A stretch of 64,000 bases of DNA, from assembly GCA_965227535.1 (NCBI GenBank), contig OZ245761.1:2914001-2978000 (forward strand). Direction: 5' to 3'. Source of the stretch: SZUA-430 sp965227535. Its GTDB lineage: Bacteria > Pseudomonadota > Alphaproteobacteria > Micropepsales > Micropepsaceae. This document shows, one piece after another, positions 27,120 through 34,248 of this stretch. How positions within the stretch are numbered: the first letter of the stretch is position 1; the number at the start of each line of letters is the position of its first letter. A program made the translations under genes and the position numbers. The notes below the pieces were generated by a model. It had not been told where the DNA came from, did no database searches, and saw nothing but the letters and a program-made list of their open reading frames with translations.

Positions 27120-27929
27120 TTAGGTAGCCGACGCTTGCGCACGCACCGGCGCGAGCTTGCCGAGCTGTTCGGCGGTCAGAGTGGATTTCAGGGGCTGCGA
27201 GGTGTTGGTGAACGTCAAGCTGGTCACCGACACGGCCACAAGCTTGCTGCCGACGCCCATCGTGCCGCCGACGTTCAGCAGGGCATAACGCGCCTCTCCG
27301 ATTGGCGACAGAAGAACATCGTTGACCGTAGCGATTGTCTTGTTGTCGGGACCAACAACCGTCGCGCCGATCAGCTTCGAAACGGTCTTCACGTCCGGCC
27401 GCTTGAAGCCGTCGTTCATCGCCTCGATGCGCGTCGAGAACGCCGCGGCGGACGCGCCGTCGAGCTGGCTCTCCGTCACGTTCGTGCGCGCCTTCAACGT
27501 GCCGTTCGCTTCGCGCTTGATCGAGATCAGGCCGGGCTTCACCGCGATCTGCGCGTTGTTGATACCCAGGAAGCCGCCGTCCGAGACAACGATCGCGTCA
27601 ACGCGCTGATCCTTGCCCAGCACGAGATCCGAAATCGAACCGACGCGACCTTCCTTGGCGTTCTCGATCGGCGTGCCGATCAACGTCTTGCCGGACAGCG
27701 CACCCGGCAGAGCCTTCGGCAACAAAATGTCCTGTTGGGACTTGCGCGTCGCATCGTCGAACGCCTGCACGGTCGCGTCCCATGCCTCTTTCGCGCCGGT
27801 CTTGAACGACGACCAGGCGTCGTTCGCGGCGTCCGCAACTGTTTCAGTCGCAGGCTTGTCGGCAGCCATTGCGAACGGGGTCATGACCAAAAGCGCAAGC
27901 GCCGACGTCGAGATGAGCAGCAGTTTCAT
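27120..27929 (-). CDS. Exported PRC-barrel protein
   Basis: A 269-residue protein starting at ATG 27929 behind GGAGACC. A signal peptide (MKLLLISTSALALLVMTPFAMA-AD) is followed by a helical segment (about 25-75) and two PRC-barrel-like units: one at about 90-140 (IGTPIENAKEGRVGSISDLVL) and one at about 190-250 (IGATVVGPDNKTIATVNDVLL). PRC-barrel proteins of this exported type are common general-stress genes in alphaproteobacteria. A GGAAC-N17-CGTT promoter lies 33 bases upstream of its start, over the end of the preceding small gene. Confidence 0.87.
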   Translation of the reverse strand: MKLLLISTSALALLVMTPFAMAADKPATETVADAANDAWSSFKTGAKEAWDATVQAFDDATRKSQQDILLPKALPGALSGKTLIGTPIENAKEGRVGSISDLVLGKDQRVDAIVVSDGGFLGINNAQIAVKPGLISIKREANGTLKARTNVTESQLDGASAAAFSTRIEAMNDGFKRPDVKTVSKLIGATVVGPDNKTIATVNDVLLSPIGEARYALLNVGGTMGVGSKLVAVSVTSLTFTNTSQPLKSTLTAEQLGKLAPVRAQASAT

Positions 27930-27960
27930 GGGGAAGGTCTCCAGGTTGGTTATCGGCGCA

Positions 27961-28122
27961 TTAACGCGCGCCGCGCGCGTACGGTTCCGCCGCACCACGC
28001 AACACCCGAAAGCGCCGGCTTAAGTCGCGCGTGCTGGCCGCGTCGGAAAGAACGATCACCGCGAAATGCACGACACCTGCGAACAGCAAAAACAAACCAA
28101 TCAATTGCGCTTCACCGGCCAT
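27961..28122 (-). CDS. Small membrane protein, unknown (53 aa)
   Basis: A 54-codon frame with ATG at 28122, preceded by GTGAGGGTGTC (AGGG ribosome site). Residues about 6-24 (QLIGLFLLFAGVVHFAVIV) are a membrane segment, followed by a basic tail ending RGAR. A perfect EcfG-type promoter lies 27 bases upstream of the start. Its TAA overlaps the -10 element of the next promoter. The family is unknown. The promoter, ribosome site and membrane helix together support it as a real gene. Confidence 0.65.
   Translation of the reverse strand: MAGEAQLIGLFLLFAGVVHFAVIVLSDAASTRDLSRRFRVLRGAAEPYARGAR
27963..27988 (-). promoter_or_regulatory. EcfG-type general-stress promoter for the PRC-barrel gene
   Basis: Minus-strand GGAAC (27988-27984), exactly 17 bases, then CGTT (27966-27963). 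This is the published consensus for EcfG/SigT sigma factors. It ends 33 bases before the PRC-barrel ATG. Confidence 0.8.
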
Positions 28123-28149
28123 GACACCCTCACTCGGTTACAAGACAAC

Positions 28150-28175
28150 AACGCGTGGTCGAGCACCGTAGTTCC
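28150..28175 (-). promoter_or_regulatory. EcfG-type general-stress promoter for the 53-aa gene
   Basis: GGAAC (28175-28171), 17 bases, then CGTT (28153-28150) on the minus strand, 27 bases before the ATG at 28122. It begins a few bases after the terminator of the DUF1328 gene. Confidence 0.8.
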
Positions 28176-28183
28176 CAGCAAAA

Positions 28184-28212
28184 AAAGAGGGCGCGCGGAG
28201 CGCACCCTCTTT
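28184..28212 (-). terminator. Rho-independent terminator of the DUF1328 gene
   Basis: AAAGAGGG (28184-28191) pairs with CCCTCTTT (28205-28212), with extra G/C pairing inside. The A7 run at 28180-28186 gives a U tract on the minus-strand transcript. It lies 23 bases after the DUF1328 stop. Confidence 0.8.
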
Positions 28213-28235
28213 CGTCTTGGCTGCTGTAAGTGGGC

Positions 28236-28409
28236 TCAAATCGTCGGTCGGCCGCGCAGCAAACCTGCGACCAAGCTGACCACAAACAACACCAAGAATA
28301 CGAAGAACAATATCCGTGCGAGTTCGACCGAAATGATGGCGATCCCGCCGAACCCCATGGCGCCCGCAATCAAAGCGACCACCAAGAAAATCAATGCCCA
28401 TTGCAACAT
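28236..28409 (-). CDS. DUF1328 small membrane protein (YtjA family)
   Basis: A 57-residue protein, MLQWALIFLVVALIAGAMGF onward, with two membrane helices joined by a GGIAI turn. It is a textbook DUF1328/YtjA member by length and by the WALIF and GFGGIA motifs. The ATG at 28409 has an ideal AGGAGG ribosome site. The function is unknown, but members are repeatedly stress-induced in alphaproteobacteria. Its own EcfG-type promoter and terminator make it a stand-alone unit. The frame is open further upstream, but the ribosome site fixes the start. Confidence 0.92.
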   Translation of the reverse strand: MLQWALIFLVVALIAGAMGFGGIAIISVELARILFFVFLVLFVVSLVAGLLRGRPTI

Positions 28410-28441
28410 GTGATCCTCCTGACCGATTTCATTATCCACAC

Positions 28442-28467
28442 AACGCCGACGCGGCGCTCCGGGTTCC
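28442..28467 (-). promoter_or_regulatory. EcfG-type general-stress promoter for the DUF1328 gene
   Basis: GGAAC (28467-28463), 17 bases, then CGTT (28445-28442) on the minus strand, 32 bases before the ATG at 28409. Confidence 0.82.
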
Positions 28468-28470
28468 GAC

Positions 28471-28629
28471 TCAGAAATACGCGACGTACGCAACGACCAT
28501 GAGCAACACAGCCATGCCGAGGCTGATGCCGAGCACGTAACGCATGTGACCCGTCTTCATGCCTTGCCGCGCGTCTGTCGGCGTCTTTTCAATATCCGCG
28601 TGTTCCACGCGTTGGCCAGGAACGGTCAT
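28471..28629 (-). CDS. Small membrane protein, unknown (52 aa)
   Basis: The ATG at 28629 follows GGAGACGAGCG. The product has a polar N-terminal half (MTVPGQRVEHADIEKTPTDA) and a C-terminal hydrophobic anchor (VLGISLGMAVLLMVVAYVAYF), so it is tail-anchored or single-pass. No family is recognised. A perfect EcfG-type promoter lies 33 bases upstream, and the next promoter begins three bases after its stop codon. This packing supports a real, independently transcribed stress gene. Confidence 0.72.
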   Translation of the reverse strand: MTVPGQRVEHADIEKTPTDARQGMKTGHMRYVLGISLGMAVLLMVVAYVAYF

Positions 28630-28662
28630 CGCTCGTCTCCACGTCACATCCAGACAAACGAA

Positions 28663-28688
28663 AACGCCCAGCACGCGCGCATGGTTCC
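28663..28688 (-). promoter_or_regulatory. EcfG-type general-stress promoter for the 52-aa gene
   Basis: GGAAC (28688-28684), 17 bases, then CGTT (28666-28663) on the minus strand, 33 bases before the ATG at 28629. Confidence 0.82.
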
Positions 28689-28731
28689 GCACGTTCCGAA
28701 GCGGAACTCGGCGACACGATGAAATGGAGGT

Positions 28732-29874
28732 TTACAGCCGGAAGTGTTTCGACAGCTTCAGGCCCTGCGCCTGATAATGCGAGCCGATGCCCTGTCCATA
28801 AACTTGCTCCGGCGGCTCGGTCAGACGCTCGAACACAAGCCGCCCGATGATCTGCCCGTGCTGCAAAATGAACGGCACCTCATGGCTGCGCACCTCGAGT
28901 ACCGCCCGCGATCCCGCGCCACCCGCACCCGAGTACCCGAACCCCGGATCGAAGAAGCCCGCATAGTGCACGCGAAACTCCCCGACCAGCGGATTATACG
29001 GCACCATCTCGGCCGCATACTCAGGCGGTATCGAAACGGCCTCGCGCGAGGCGAGGATGTAGAACTCGTTCGGATCGAGCACCATCGTCGCGTCCTGGCG
29101 CGCACGAATAGGCTCCCAGAAATCATGCACGTCATGCATGCCGGGCTTGTCGACGTCGATCAAACCCGCGTGACGCTTCGCGCGATAGCCAACCAACTCG
29201 TTCCAACCCGCGCCCTTCAGATCGACCGTCAGCGCAATGCCGTCGCTGATGTCGGCCTCACCCGCAACGATCCCCTGCTCCTGCTGCAAGCGGCGCAACT
29301 CGGTATCCGAGAACGGCGGCGACCCGCGCCGCAAACGCAGCTGGTTCAACCGCGACCCTTCACGCACCAAAATCGAAAACGATCGCGGACTGACCTCCGC
29401 GTAGAGCGGCCCTTCATACCCAGGCTCAATCCGGTCGAACTCCTTCGCGCGGTCGGTGATGAGCCGCGTGAACACGTCGAGCCGACCCGTCGAACTCTTC
29501 GGATTGGCAATGCCCGCGACGCGATACGGCAGGGCGACGCTCTCAAGCAGAGGCACGACGTAGACGCAACCAGCTTCGAACACCGCGCCCTTAGTCAAAT
29601 CGATCTGATGCAACGCCAGTTGATCGATGCGCTGCTTCACCGTCGCATCCGGCCCCGGCAGGAAGCTCGCGCGAATCCGCCACGCGACTGAGCCCAGCCG
29701 CAAATCCAAACTCGCCGGCTGAATCTGCGCCTCTTCGATATCCTTCAACGCCTGCAAGCGGCCGCGATGGATCATGGCGCGCAAACTGCTCGCCGGGAGA
29801 ATGCCGGTCGAATGCCCGCGGGCCGGATCGCCCGCATCGTCGGGCGGCGTGAACAATGTGGAATTCTGAGCCAT
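28732..29874 (-). CDS. dcd: 2'-Deoxycytidine 5'-triphosphate deaminase (long, two-domain form)
   Basis: A 380-residue protein, about twice the size of Escherichia coli Dcd. It contains two dUTPase-like halves: the first has QIQPASLDLRLGS, IANPKSSTGRLDVFTRLI and GPLYAEVSPRSFSILVREGSRLNQLRL, and the second has DPNEFYILASREAVSIP and MVPYNPLVGEFRVHYAGFFDPGFGY. The SSTGR serine/arginine motif is the deaminase active-site stretch. This duplicated architecture is the known alphaproteobacterial form. It makes dUTP from dCTP for thymidylate synthesis. It is divergent from metZ, with the riboswitch between. Confidence 0.92.
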   Translation of the reverse strand: MAQNSTLFTPPDDAGDPARGHSTGILPASSLRAMIHRGRLQALKDIEEAQIQPASLDLRLGSVAWRIRASFLPGPDATVKQRIDQLALHQIDLTKGAVFEAGCVYVVPLLESVALPYRVAGIANPKSSTGRLDVFTRLITDRAKEFDRIEPGYEGPLYAEVSPRSFSILVREGSRLNQLRLRRGSPPFSDTELRRLQQEQGIVAGEADISDGIALTVDLKGAGWNELVGYRAKRHAGLIDVDKPGMHDVHDFWEPIRARQDATMVLDPNEFYILASREAVSIPPEYAAEMVPYNPLVGEFRVHYAGFFDPGFGYSGAGGAGSRAVLEVRSHEVPFILQHGQIIGRLVFERLTEPPEQVYGQGIGSHYQAQGLKLSKHFRL

Positions 29875-29978
29875 GGCTTACGTTTTAGGCCACTCCCCGC
29901 GCGCGTCAAAGCATTGCGGCCGAATGTCCCCAAGCCGCGCGCTTGATTGACCAGCCAGCCCCGCCGCCGTAAGTTCCG

Positions 29979-30041
29979 CCCACGTGGTGATTTGAGCCGG
30001 TCAGCTTCGCGGCCACGTTAAACAAACAGCTAAAAGGCCGG
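29979..30041 (+). ncRNA. SAM-II riboswitch (metZ leader)
   Basis: The conserved SAM-II core is present in order: CACGTGGTGATTTGAGCCGG, then TCAGCTTCGCGGCCACGTTA, AACAA and GCTAAAAGGCC. The P1 stem pairs CGTGG with CCACG, and the 3' GCTAAAAGGCC closes the pseudoknot with GGCCG-type bases upstream. It lies 74 bp before metZ, a classic target, and should repress it when S-adenosylmethionine is abundant. Confidence 0.92.
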
Positions 30042-30074
30042 GTCGACCGACCTCCGACCCTGGCTACGGGATTC

Positions 30075-30097
30075 AACCCCCTGGTCCGGGGTTTTTT
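30075..30097 (+). terminator. Intrinsic terminator between SAM-II aptamer and metZ
   Basis: AACCCC (30075-30080), a seven-base loop, GGGGTT (30088-30093), with a T6 run to 30097, 18 bases before the metZ ATG. Its position suggests control of transcription by attenuation. A hairpin GGGTCG/CGACCC (30040-30045 with 30055-30060) lies between aptamer and terminator. Confidence 0.65.
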
Positions 30098-30114
30098 GTT
30101 TGGAGTGACGATCG

Positions 30115-31308
30115 ATGGGTGAACTAGAACCCGGCCGCAAATACGGCCTGAAGACGAGACTGGTGCGCGGCGGAACAAAACGCTCACCGAACGGCGAAAC
30201 CTCAGAAGCTCTCTACCTCACCTCCGGCTACGCCTACGACAGCCCGGAGTCCGCTGAGGCCCGCTTCAAGGGCGAAGAAGCCGGTTTCATGTATTCCCGC
30301 TTCGGCAACCCGACCGTTGCGATGTTCGAAGACCGCATGGCGTTGATCGAAGGCGCGCCTTGCGCCCGCGCGACAGCCACCGGAATGGCCGCCGTCACGA
30401 CAGCGCTGCTCTGTCATCTGCGCCAAGGCGATCACGTCATCGCCTCGCGCGCGATGTTCGGCGGCTGCCGTTTCGTCATCGAAGACGTGCTCCCCCGCTA
30501 CGGCATCACCTCGACGCTGGTCGAAGGCACCGACCTCGAAGCCTGGCGCCAAGCCGTAACACCGGCGACGAAGGTCCTCTTCCTCGAAACACCGGCGAAT
30601 CCGACGCTCGAAATCATCGACCTCCAAGCCGTCGCCGAAATCGCGCACAAAGCCGGCGCGCGCCTCATCGTCGACAACGTCTTCGCTACGCCCGTGCTGC
30701 AGCGACCGATGGAATACGGCGCCGATATCGTCGTCTACTCCGCGACCAAACACATCGACGGCCAAGGCCGCTGTCTGGGCGGCGTGATCTTGAGCGACGA
30801 GAAATTCCTCGCCGACCATCTCCTGCCCTTCATCCGCAACACCGGCCCCAGCTTGAGCCCCTTCAACGCCTGGGTCTTGCTCAAGGCACTGGAGACGCTG
30901 GACCTTCGTGTACGGGCGATGTGCGAACACACGGCCGCCGTGGCCGACATCCTTGCACGCGAGCGCAAGGTCAAACGCGTCGTCTATCCCGGCCGCCCCG
31001 ATCACCCGCAAGCCGCCCTCGCGCGTGCGCAAATGAGCATGGGCGGATCGCTGGTCACATTCGAAGTCGACGGCGGCAAAGCCGAAGCCTTCCGCTTCGC
31101 CAACGCGCTCAAACTCATCGACATCTCGAACAATCTCGGCGACGCGAAAACGCTGATCACGCACCCGGCGACGACCACGCATTATCGCCTGACGCCCGAG
31201 GCCCGCGCCGAGCTCGGCGTCACCGACGGCATGTTGAGGTTATCGGTCGGCCTCGAAGACCCCGCAGACATCGCGCAAGACCTGACCAACGCCCTCAAGG
31301 CCGTGTAG
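30115..31308 (+). CDS. metZ: O-succinylhomoserine sulfhydrylase
   Basis: A 397-residue PLP enzyme of the Cys/Met metabolism family, making homocysteine from O-succinylhomoserine and sulfide. The PLP lysine is Lys212 in SATKHIDGQGRCLGG. Other family marks are YSRFGNPT, ATGMAAVT and SLGDAKTLITHPATTTH. The DGQGRCLGG stretch and length favour MetZ over cystathionine gamma-synthase. It starts behind TGGAGTGACG. The upstream SAM-II riboswitch confirms a role in methionine synthesis. OsmC and apaG follow closely and may be on the same transcript. Confidence 0.95.
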   Translation: MGELEPGRKYGLKTRLVRGGTKRSPNGETSEALYLTSGYAYDSPESAEARFKGEEAGFMYSRFGNPTVAMFEDRMALIEGAPCARATATGMAAVTTALLCHLRQGDHVIASRAMFGGCRFVIEDVLPRYGITSTLVEGTDLEAWRQAVTPATKVLFLETPANPTLEIIDLQAVAEIAHKAGARLIVDNVFATPVLQRPMEYGADIVVYSATKHIDGQGRCLGGVILSDEKFLADHLLPFIRNTGPSLSPFNAWVLLKALETLDLRVRAMCEHTAAVADILARERKVKRVVYPGRPDHPQAALARAQMSMGGSLVTFEVDGGKAEAFRFANALKLIDISNNLGDAKTLITHPATTTHYRLTPEARAELGVTDGMLRLSVGLEDPADIAQDLTNALKAV

Positions 31309-31318
31309 GAACCGGGCT

Positions 31319-31768
31319 ATGCACGAATACCGAGCGACGACATCCTGGCGACGCACGTCAGAGGCGTTCACCTACGACACCTACAACCGCGCGCATGAGG
31401 TTAAATTCGCCGGAGGCGAGGTAATTCCTTGGTCTGCTGCGCCGGAATTCAAAGGAGACGCTGATCGCGTTAACCCCGAAGAGGCCTTCGTCGCATCGTT
31501 GTCTACGTGCCACATGCTGACCTTTCTTGCACTCTGCGCGAGAAAGCGCTTCACCGTGGACACCTATTTCGACGAAGCTACAGGCGTACTGGAACGAAAC
31601 GCGACGGGCAAATTTTGGGTCGCCCGCGTCTCGCTCCGCCCGAGGGTTGCGTTCTCGGGCGCGCGTCAACCATCAACGGGGGAGCTTTCCGACCTTCATC
31701 GCACTGCGCACGAAACTTGCTTTGTCGCAAACTCGGTGAAATCGGAAGTAACGGTAGACTGGCAATGA
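31319..31768 (+). CDS. OsmC family peroxiredoxin-like protein
   Basis: A 149-residue OsmC-fold protein. The two reactive cysteines of the family are present: one in STCHMLTFLALCARK and one near the C-terminus in HETCFVANSVKSEV. OsmC-type proteins reduce organic hydroperoxides. NPEEAFVASLSTCHM is the typical active-site helix. It starts 11 bases after metZ and its TGA overlaps a possible ATG of the apaG frame, so the three are probably one operon. LacI/OsmC subgroup assignment is not attempted. Confidence 0.9.
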   Translation: MHEYRATTSWRRTSEAFTYDTYNRAHEVKFAGGEVIPWSAAPEFKGDADRVNPEEAFVASLSTCHMLTFLALCARKRFTVDTYFDEATGVLERNATGKFWVARVSLRPRVAFSGARQPSTGELSDLHRTAHETCFVANSVKSEVTVDWQ

Positions 31769-31833
31769 AGCGGGAAACGGGGATTGGATCGAGCGTTGTG
31801 GGGACGCCGGTTCAGATCGTGGGTGGGGATCAC

Positions 31834-32226
31834 ATGTTCCACCGCACGACGCGAGAAATTAAGATCACGGTGCGGCCGGCCTTTTTGGAGGATCAGTCCG
31901 CACCCGACAGCAATCACTTCTTCTGGGCGTACACCGTCCTGATCGAGAACGGCAGCGGCAACACGGTTCAGCTGCGCGCACGCTATTGGCGCATCATTGA
32001 CGCCAACGGCCGCACGATCGAGGTCAAGGGCGCTGGCGTGGTCGGTCAACAGCCGATCCTGCGTCCGGGTGAATCCTTCGAATACAAATCCGGCACGCCG
32101 CTGGAAACGCCGTCGGGCATGATGCTGGGCGCCTATCAGATGCAGACCGCGGACGGCGAAGCCTTCCAGGTCGACATCCCGGTCTTCCCGCTCGACAGCC
32201 CGCACGAGGTTCGCCGCGCGCATTAA
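31834..32226 (+). CDS. apaG: ApaG (Co2+/Mg2+ efflux-associated protein)
   Basis: A fibronectin-III-like single-domain protein: TTREIKITVRPAFLEDQS, FFWAYTVLIENGS, LRARYWRIIDANG, GVVGQQPILRPGESFEYKSG. The start is set at ATG 31834 (MFHRTTREIK), giving the usual 130 residues with a GGTGGGGAT upstream. An in-frame ATG at 31765 overlaps the OsmC stop as ATGA and would add 23 residues unlike family members, so that longer form is possible but less likely. The function of ApaG is still poorly defined. A strong terminator follows. Confidence 0.9.
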   Translation: MFHRTTREIKITVRPAFLEDQSAPDSNHFFWAYTVLIENGSGNTVQLRARYWRIIDANGRTIEVKGAGVVGQQPILRPGESFEYKSGTPLETPSGMMLGAYQMQTADGEAFQVDIPVFPLDSPHEVRRAH

Positions 32227-32255
32227 TCACCCGCGGCAGATTGTGGTTTGAGCTC

Positions 32256-32284
32256 AAAAAGCGCGGGAATCCCCGCGCTTTTTT
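32256..32284 (+). terminator. Rho-independent terminator after apaG
   Basis: AAAAAGCGCGGG (32256-32267), loop AATC, then CCCGCGC with T6 (32272-32284). The stem is perfect, with a full U tract. It ends the metZ-osmC-apaG transcript. Confidence 0.9.
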
Positions 32285-32403
32285 CTTTCTATTGAAATCA
32301 TAGCTCTGAGTGCTTTGATCCGGCTACTGACATCCGGCGTATCCGCACTAGGTAATTCGTCGGCGTTGGAGAACGCCCCACGCCGAAGGAGCAAATTCAA
32401 GAC

Positions 32404-33051
32404 ATGGCATCGATCATCCGCAAGCAATCGATTAAGCCCAAAGCCGTCGTCACCGATCACCCCGGCCGCCCATCGCGCGAAGAAGCCGAAGCCGCCGTCG
32501 AAACGCTGCTTCGTTGGGCCGGCGACGACCCGACGCGCGAAGGCCTGTTGGACACGCCGGCCCGCGTCGCACGCGCATTCGAAGATTGGTTCTCGGGCTA
32601 CAACGAAGACCCCGAAGACTACATGAAGCGCACCTTCGAAGAGGTCGATGGCTACGACGAGATGATCGTCCTGCGCGACATCCGCTTCGAGTCGCACTGC
32701 GAACACCATCTCGCCCCGATCATCGGCAAGGCCCATGTCGGCTACCTGCCATCGAACAAGGTCGTCGGCATCTCGAAACTCGCCCGCGTGGTCGAGGCCT
32801 ACGCCCGTCGCCTGCAAGTGCAGGAAAAAATGAACGCCCAGATCGCGAACACCATCCAAAACATTCTGGAGCCCAAAGGCGTCGCCGTCGTCATCGAGGC
32901 CCGCCACCAATGCATGACCACCCGCGGCGTGCACAAGACGGGCGTCACGATGGTCACCTCCACCATGCTGGGCGCCTTCCGCGACGACCCCCTCACCCGC
33001 CGCGAATTCCTGCACATCATCGGCAACCCCGCCTCAAGCATCGACGGCTAG
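32404..33051 (+). CDS. folE: GTP cyclohydrolase I
   Basis: A 215-residue type I FolE, which converts GTP to 7,8-dihydroneopterin triphosphate, the first step of tetrahydrofolate synthesis. Zinc ligands are visible as the Cys and His in SHCEHHLAPI and the Cys in HQCMTTRGV. VGYLPSNKVVGISKLARVVE and the C-terminal TREFLHII complete the signature. The ribosome site AGGAG (32388-32392) precedes ATG 32404. The N-terminal 30 residues are a variable, basic extension. It is in its own unit after the apaG terminator. Confidence 0.96.
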   Translation: MASIIRKQSIKPKAVVTDHPGRPSREEAEAAVETLLRWAGDDPTREGLLDTPARVARAFEDWFSGYNEDPEDYMKRTFEEVDGYDEMIVLRDIRFESHCEHHLAPIIGKAHVGYLPSNKVVGISKLARVVEAYARRLQVQEKMNAQIANTIQNILEPKGVAVVIEARHQCMTTRGVHKTGVTMVTSTMLGAFRDDPLTRREFLHIIGNPASSIDG

Positions 33052-33087
33052 AAGCGAGCGGTCTAAGTTGGCGGCCGAGGGAGATCC

Positions 33088-34248
33088 ATGGTCGCCACCT
33101 ACACGCCCCGCCAAATGCTCGAACGCCTGATCGCGTTCGACACCACCAGCCGCGGCTCGAACCTCGAGCTGATCGATTTCGTCGCCGGCTATTTGCGCGA
33201 GCACGGGCTTGAGCCGCGTCTGATCCCGAACGCGGAGGGCACGAAGGCGAACCTCCTCTGCACGCTCGGCCCCGACAAACCCGGCGGCATCATCCTCTCC
33301 GGCCACACCGACGTCGTACCGGTCGACGATCAGGAGTGGCACACCGATCCGTTCACCGCGATCGAGAAAGACGGCAAGCTCTATGGCCGCGGCACCGCCG
33401 ACATGAAGACGTTCTCTGCCGTAGCCCTCGCACTCGTGCCGGAATTCCTGAAGCGCGGCGTGAAGACACCCGTCCACATCGCGCTCTCCTACGACGAAGA
33501 AGTCGGCTGCCTCGGCGTCCGCCCGATGATCGCCGACATCGCGCGCAACCTCCCGGCGCCGAAGCTTGCCATCATCGGCGAACCCACTGACATGAAGGTC
33601 GTGAATGCTCACAAAGGCATCCGCTCCTTCCGAACGACAGTGACGGGGCGCGAAGCCCACTCCAGCCGCACCGACAAAGGCGTCAACGCCGTCATGGTCG
33701 CGGCCGAACTGATCATGAAAATCAGCGACCTCGCCGAAGAGATGCGACGAAACGGCGACGCCTCAGGCCGCTTCGAGCCGCCCTATACGACAGTGCAATC
33801 CTCGACCATCGAAGGCGGCACCGCGCTCAACATCCTGGCGCACCACTGCACGTTCCAATGGGAATTCCGCTATCTGCCGGGCACCAGCGCCAACGACATC
33901 TTCGAAGCCTTCAACACCCACGCCCGCGAGAAAATCCTGCCGCGCCTGCGCGAAGTCGCACCCGAAGCCGACATCGTGACGACGCCGCGCGCCCACGTAC
34001 CGCCGCTCGTCGCGCGCGACGATTGCCCGGCCGAGGTCCTGGCGAAACAACTCACCGGCCGCAATCATGCCGAAGCCGTTTCCTACGGCACGGAGGCGGG
34101 CCTCTTCCAAGAAGCAGGCATCCCGTCCGTCGTCTGCGGCCCAGGCAACATCCTGCAAGCACACAAGCCGAACGAGTTCATCGAGCTATCGCAGATCGAC
34201 GCCTGCGTGACGTTCATGCGCCGCCTGGTAGATCAGGTCGCCGTCTGA
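33088..34248 (+). CDS. argE: Acetylornithine deacetylase
   Basis: A 386-residue M20 peptidase-family enzyme. Metal and catalytic residues are seen in LSGHTDVVP, GRGTADMK, YDEEVGCLG (catalytic Glu), IGEPT and the late GPGNILQAHKPNEFIE. The length and sequence fit ArgE, which removes the acetyl group from N-acetylornithine. It ends tail-to-tail with hslO, overlapping by 16 bp. Having argE next to argD-argF fits a linear arginine pathway in this organism, but an ArgJ elsewhere cannot be excluded. Confidence 0.9.
   Translation: MVATYTPRQMLERLIAFDTTSRGSNLELIDFVAGYLREHGLEPRLIPNAEGTKANLLCTLGPDKPGGIILSGHTDVVPVDDQEWHTDPFTAIEKDGKLYGRGTADMKTFSAVALALVPEFLKRGVKTPVHIALSYDEEVGCLGVRPMIADIARNLPAPKLAIIGEPTDMKVVNAHKGIRSFRTTVTGREAHSSRTDKGVNAVMVAAELIMKISDLAEEMRRNGDASGRFEPPYTTVQSSTIEGGTALNILAHHCTFQWEFRYLPGTSANDIFEAFNTHAREKILPRLREVAPEADIVTTPRAHVPPLVARDDCPAEVLAKQLTGRNHAEAVSYGTEAGLFQEAGIPSVVCGPGNILQAHKPNEFIELSQIDACVTFMRRLVDQVAV

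Noticed and set aside
28066..28413. 115-codon plus-strand frame in the stress cluster
   Set aside because: It runs antisense across a terminator, promoter and DUF1328 gene, with Asn/Lys/Thr-rich shadow composition and no ribosome site.
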